A DNA stretch of 64,000 nucleotides from Antennarius striatus. Taxonomy: Eukaryota; Chordata; Actinopteri; Lophiiformes; Antennariidae. The notes under the pieces were generated by a model. The model did no database searches. It was not told the DNA's origin and was given only the letters and a program-made list of their open reading frames with translations. Positions within the stretch are counted from its first letter, which is position 1. Each line of letters begins with the position of its first letter. This document shows, in pieces, positions 60,065 to 64,000 of the stretch. The position numbers and the translations under genes were made by a program. The stretch lies in the NCBI RefSeq assembly GCF_040054535.1, contig NC_090784.1:17521001-17585000 (forward strand), given 5' to 3'.

Positions 60065-62491
60065 AACATTGTCTCATCGTTATCCAGCACACCTTTCCCT
60101 CCTTTCTTATATCGACTCTCCTCCCAGTCAACCGTACCTCATGACCTTGCCTATTTGAGCTCAAGTGAGGTAAAAATTGTATCTGCTCTGTTGTAAAGCG
60201 CAATAGGTGATGGGAAACTGATAGGAGGAAGACCAAAACACCGCTTGAATGCTTTGCAAATGATTGACTAATGATGGGTATCAAATGATTGAAGAACATC
60301 ATTGACACTGGAATATATTTTATGAGCTGCAGAACAAAGAGACTGCTTCATGTTTGCATTCTCTTCAATGTGCCACACATGAAAGGAATTTTATTTTGTA
60401 ATTTTCTAATTTCTGCAATAATGCATTGATTTCAATTTTGATTTAGATCACATTAGATAACTCTGAATTCCATACCATAAGCTCTAAATTTTCCATAAGT
60501 AACAGAAACTTTTAAAGCCAACCTTCAAGCATTAAAAATAAAACTGATTGTAATTCCCGACTTTAAAAACAAAACAAAACTGTCACTGGTTATTGTCTTG
60601 CTATTAATTATTAATCATGATCTTTTGTTCTATATTTCATGATAACCGCTTGCAAGTCTAGGTCATCCACACATATGAACTTTTGACTTTGCTCATTTTA
60701 AATTCCTCATTACCATCCCAGGGTAAATATGCCATCCATTGTGTGTGTCTTTTTCTCTTTTGGTAATCGAACTTCTCCAGTCAGGTGAAATTTTGCTTAC
60801 TATTTCATCCTTCCTGTCTTAATCACCCTCTTCTTCTTTACCTCCATGTCTATTACTCTTATGGCCTCGCTATCAGCGTGCATCTTGATGAGTTCTGGTC
60901 CCCTCAGCTCGAGTGATCTATTGATGTACAGGGAGTGAACCCATCTCTGCTAAGGGATCCATTCAGCTGTCACGTCTTGCTGTGCTCCCCCACAGCCACC
61001 AATACAATAAGTCTGAATAATTTAGTTTTTGTGGAGAGATGTCCTAAGGTCTTCTTATATCCGCATATCAGCTGGGTGAGTGTGATGAGAAAAACGATAG
61101 CCTTTATACTTTATATTTTATAGAAGTGGAAGCTAAGCGGAGGATTCTGAACTGAAGTGGACTTTAAGGAAAATGGGACATCGACTATAATTCCACTGGA
61201 AATGATCTACAAACCACAACATATTCCTCCACTGAAATCTTGATCTGTCACCTTTTTGCCTACATTAAGCAAATGTAACAGATGGTATTTTTCAGAAGTG
61301 TTTTCCACTGTAATTCATGGGCTTTCTGTCAGCTGTTATGACCGGTCGTCTTCATTGCACCATGACATGCCTCACAGAACAAATATCCAAGAATCATTCA
61401 CATTCACGCTTCATTATCTCTGCTAACTTTACAGGAAGTGTGCCAGAGAAAATCAGAAAACAATACTTGCAAGACTAAACCATCTCTCTCACCTTTCTGC
61501 ATGGTTACAGCTTGCGTAGCCCCAACAGTCTGCCCATTTGTCAGCTGTAGGGTACAGGTGTAGTTCCCAGCTGTGTCAGATGTGATGGGCAAGGGCAGAA
61601 TGGTGACGATGCTGCCAGGACCCTTGCTTAACTGGCGCAGCTTACGACTTTTCTCCTGGTAATTCCAATGGGCCCTTTGGACCTGGGACCGTTCTTTGTA
61701 CAAGCACTCCAACTCCAGCTTTGAGGGCGAGAGGCTGGTTTTAACTGAGGATGGAATGCAGAAAAGTAAAAGGTAGATGAGAGGAATGTGGGAAGATAAT
61801 AAATAGGAAATGTTAAAAAGTGATGAAACAAATGAAAAGACGGCCGAGGAAAGATGAGTAGGTGAAAAAAGGAGGCATGAGGGATGACAAAGTGGAGGAC
61901 CAAGATGAGAAAGTGAGTGAAAGGGTATGTGTGAATATAGAAAAGGCCAAGGACAGATAGAGAGTGATGGGGCAAAGGGAAAGTGATATTAAAAAATAAG
62001 AACAATCCAGAGTGGGATCAAAATAATATATATTCATTAAAGTGATTTGCTGCTAATGCATTGGTTGACTGTGACTGATGTTTAGTGTCTCATCAAACTG
62101 AAATGAGAATCCATCTGGGTGTAATCAAGCTCCACAGACCCCCCACACATGCACAAAACAACACACATTTCAACCTTGATTAGTTCGAACAGTGTTGGCC
62201 ACCTACAGTCATAGCAGGAGGGCAGCAGTTATAATCATACATAATGATACTTATAATGAGGTGAGGTAAAAATATATGCCTCACATGACTGGCGTGTGGG
62301 CGTGTGTGTGCGTGCGTGCATGACTGAAGGATGCAGATGTGTGAAGCAGGGTGACAACGGCAGTGACAGTGACGGATCGACTGGTCATGTCTGGGCAGCT
62401 GTGATGGATGCCACTGGGGTTGTAATTATTAAAACCTTCCAAGGCTACCATGACAGCGCATCTTATGAGAGTGGGTGTGTATGTTGGGTAT

Positions 62492-62560
<69 letters not shown>

Positions 62561-63711
62561 CGTGTAGGTGCAGCTGGATTATACTTCTTTCTGCCATGGG
62601 TGAAATCTGCCTAAATCGAAAGAAAAACTATCAACAAGTGTTTTGCTCATTTTTACCTTTCAATATATGAATAGAACAAATAAATCAAATATGTACAATA
62701 ATGATAATGATGCTGTATTGTAATTATGTTATACTTGCTATCAGCCAAGCTTAGCAAATAAGATATATTTTCAAACGTAGGAACTGTTGTTATAGACTTT
62801 TCATCTTTAGGATGCCAGCATGCCGTTTGGATGGAATAGCCCCAGGAGCCCCCATCCCCTTCTCTCAATCTCTATTTTATTAGTCCTTCATGTGAACAAC
62901 TGAGTATAAATTCCATTCAAAGGTGTGCTATAAAGCATGTGCCACACATGGTATCATATTCTCCCTGTTAAATTCGATTGTATATTTCTGGTTCCTGTGC
63001 AAACAAACATAAACATATTTCCCTAAATGTTGGCAGATGCATGTTCCTCTAACCAGTTGGGTTTAATCAATGATATGATGAATATCAATATAACACTTCC
63101 ATGAATTATGTGTTACTAGCCTTGTGTTACCAGATATTAATTGAACACCTACTGTAGGTGTTGTAGAATATATCTCCAGGGGCATAAAAGCTATTCTGGT
63201 GTCATCCTGAACATCAATTTGTTGGTTTCTCCATTCGCAATAAATCTATTTGTGTTCCAGCTTTCTTTGAATGGGGTATGCATTTTAGCATGCAGAAAAT
63301 GTCATGTTAAATTATATATATAGACATTTAAAAATCCATTCCCCTCATCCACCTTTTCCTCGCTCTTTTCTTTACCTTTCAGCACGCTGAGAAGAGTCCT
63401 TTGGCTGTAGGCATAGTCATTGAGGAACACTTCACAGATGTAGAGCCCGCTATCTTTCAAACCAGGTGTGAACAGAAAGGCGAAGCTCCCGGCCTCAGCG
63501 TTGTAGGGTGGGCCAGCAAGTTGGAATCTCTTGCTTTGCTTAGTCGTCGGGGAGGAGCCCCTCCATCGATCATACTGGTACACCAGGCTCAAGTTGCTCT
63601 GCTTCCTCACATCTGGATGTCTCCAGTACAGCAGGACATAGTCTCCCTGGACCCCATGACAGGTAAGGGTGAAGGATGTGTGAGCCTGAGTGGCGGTGGA
63701 GATAACAGTAC
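56961..63711 (-). CDS. g6fl: g6f-like (LY6G6F-like) Ig-domain receptor (5' partial)
   Basis: Type I membrane receptor with two Ig domains. Minus-strand exons (low-high): 63376-63711 (V-set), 61493-61744 (second Ig), 58312-58434 (stalk and membrane segment), 57938-58011, 57676-57702, 57284-57330, 56961-56982 (TGA). All phases agree. Domain 1 keeps FTLTC, LYWRHP and DSGLYICEV; domain 2 keeps LELEC, HWNY and DTAGNYTC. The membrane segment ALLLLVPLVAATVCVLLW has no charged residue. The tail reads ENIYENPESVRQ, then SIYMDLKP and DVYKELERYEQCQS. YENP is a YxN (GRB2 SH2) site; YMDL and YKEL are spaced YxxL-x8-YxxL. Adjacency to abhd16a matches human LY6G6F next to ABHD16A, and human G6F also binds GRB2 through a phosphotyrosine. 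Signal peptide and start lie beyond 64000. The name rests on synteny and architecture; another IgSF gene is possible. Confidence 0.78.
57676..57702 (-). other. 27-nt microexon carrying the first YxxL tyrosine
   Basis: Flanked by CACCAG and GTGAGT (minus strand), phase 0 on both sides. It encodes APLEGSIYM; skipping it would remove one tyrosine and break the paired YxxL motif while keeping frame. Confidence 0.75.
58048..58149. repeat. (CA)n microsatellite in g6f-like intron
   Basis: An interrupted CA array, about 100 bases, with CGCG and TG interruptions. It starts 36 bases upstream of exon 57938-58011 on the minus strand. Confidence 0.9.
59440..59695. mobile_element. decayed dispersed fish repeat (family uncertain)
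   Basis: The run 'CATTCACACACACATTTACACC', 'AATTTAGAGTGGCCAATTCACC', 'CGGAGAACCCATACAG', 'AACCTGCTTGCTGTGAGGCA' and 'CACTGCACCCCCGCGCCGCCC' is a layout repeated all over fish genomes. No coding capacity. Family not assigned. Confidence 0.6.
60016..60060. repeat. (TC)n microsatellite in g6f-like intron
   Basis: About 21 CT units within the 3-kb intron between the membrane exon and the second Ig exon. Confidence 0.9.
62487..62559. repeat. (TG)n microsatellite in g6f-like intron
   Basis: About 35 TG units between the two Ig-domain exons. Confidence 0.95.
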
Positions 63712-64000
63712 CTGAAGACCAGCAGGGAGAAGGTAAAAGAAGAGAAATCGGAATGTTTAAATCCATGAGACAGGAAGATGAAATGTATGAAAACTTTATG
63801 GCGCAAGCAAACATCAACGGGAATTTTGAAAAAAGAAGATGTTGGATGGAGAGTGAGGTGAAGGCAGAAAGACGAAACAGAATAGAAAGTAAGGGAGCGC
63901 TGAAACAGAGATAGGGTGAAAATTCCTGCAACAATAGGGATTACGTTCTTATATGCTTTCTGCTCTGCCTGATTAGCAAGATGCTGACGCAGGACTTTCA

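Noticed and set aside
63712-63934. N-terminal extension of the g6f-like V-set exon as a signal peptide
   Set aside because: A good acceptor (CTGGTCTTCAG) ends at 63712 and the upstream frame reads as intron-like Ser/Leu/Phe text without a proper signal-peptide exon.

Overview
This is a vertebrate nuclear window, almost certainly from a ray-finned (teleost) fish. The evidence is many short exons with GT-AG introns, long AT-rich introns, abundant (CA)n/(TG)n and (TC)n microsatellites, an RTE-type LINE of the kind common in fish, and vertebrate-only gene families. Prokaryotic concepts such as operons and ribosome binding sites do not apply. All exon models were built by hand from reading frame, splice sites and protein resemblance; each complete model sums to a multiple of three.

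Layout, left to right. (1) 1-7597, + strand: mdc1, DNA-damage mediator, 5' end cut off by the window edge (FHA domain remnant, SDTD repeats, long charged middle, tandem BRCT). (2) ~9.2-18.9 kb, + strand: a 631-residue single-pass receptor with a CpG-rich promoter, signal peptide, three Ig-like domains that all lack the canonical cysteines, one membrane segment and a tyrosine-free Pro-rich tail; I cannot name it. (3) 18.9-27.2 kb: gene-poor, AT-rich, with microsatellites. (4) 27229-29602, +: ino80e, INO80 chromatin-remodelling subunit (245 aa). (5) 31545-34914, +: secreted or membrane ENDOD1-like protein (521 aa). (6) 35.5-37.3 kb: truncated RTE-type LINE with simple repeats on both sides. (7) ~37.4-48.9 kb, +: vars1, cytosolic valyl-tRNA synthetase (1271 aa, 28 coding exons, one GC-AG intron). 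(8) 49497-55824, -: abhd16a, membrane phospholipase (543 aa, 20 exons), converging tail-to-tail on vars1. (9) 56961-63711, -: g6f-like (LY6G6F-like) Ig receptor, 5' end off the window.

Functional picture: there is no single pathway. mdc1, vars1, abhd16a and an LY6G6F-like gene are all MHC-region neighbours in mammals, and abhd16a next to the g6f-like gene matches the human MHC class III order. So this looks like a rearranged MHC class I/III-type block, with ino80e and the ENDOD1-like gene inserted relative to human.

Most interesting points: the cysteine-less Ig receptor; an ITAM-spaced YxxL pair plus a YxN (GRB2-type) site in the g6f-like tail; glycine at the abhd16a position reported as the catalytic His in human; and an ENDOD1-like protein without the DRGH nuclease motif.
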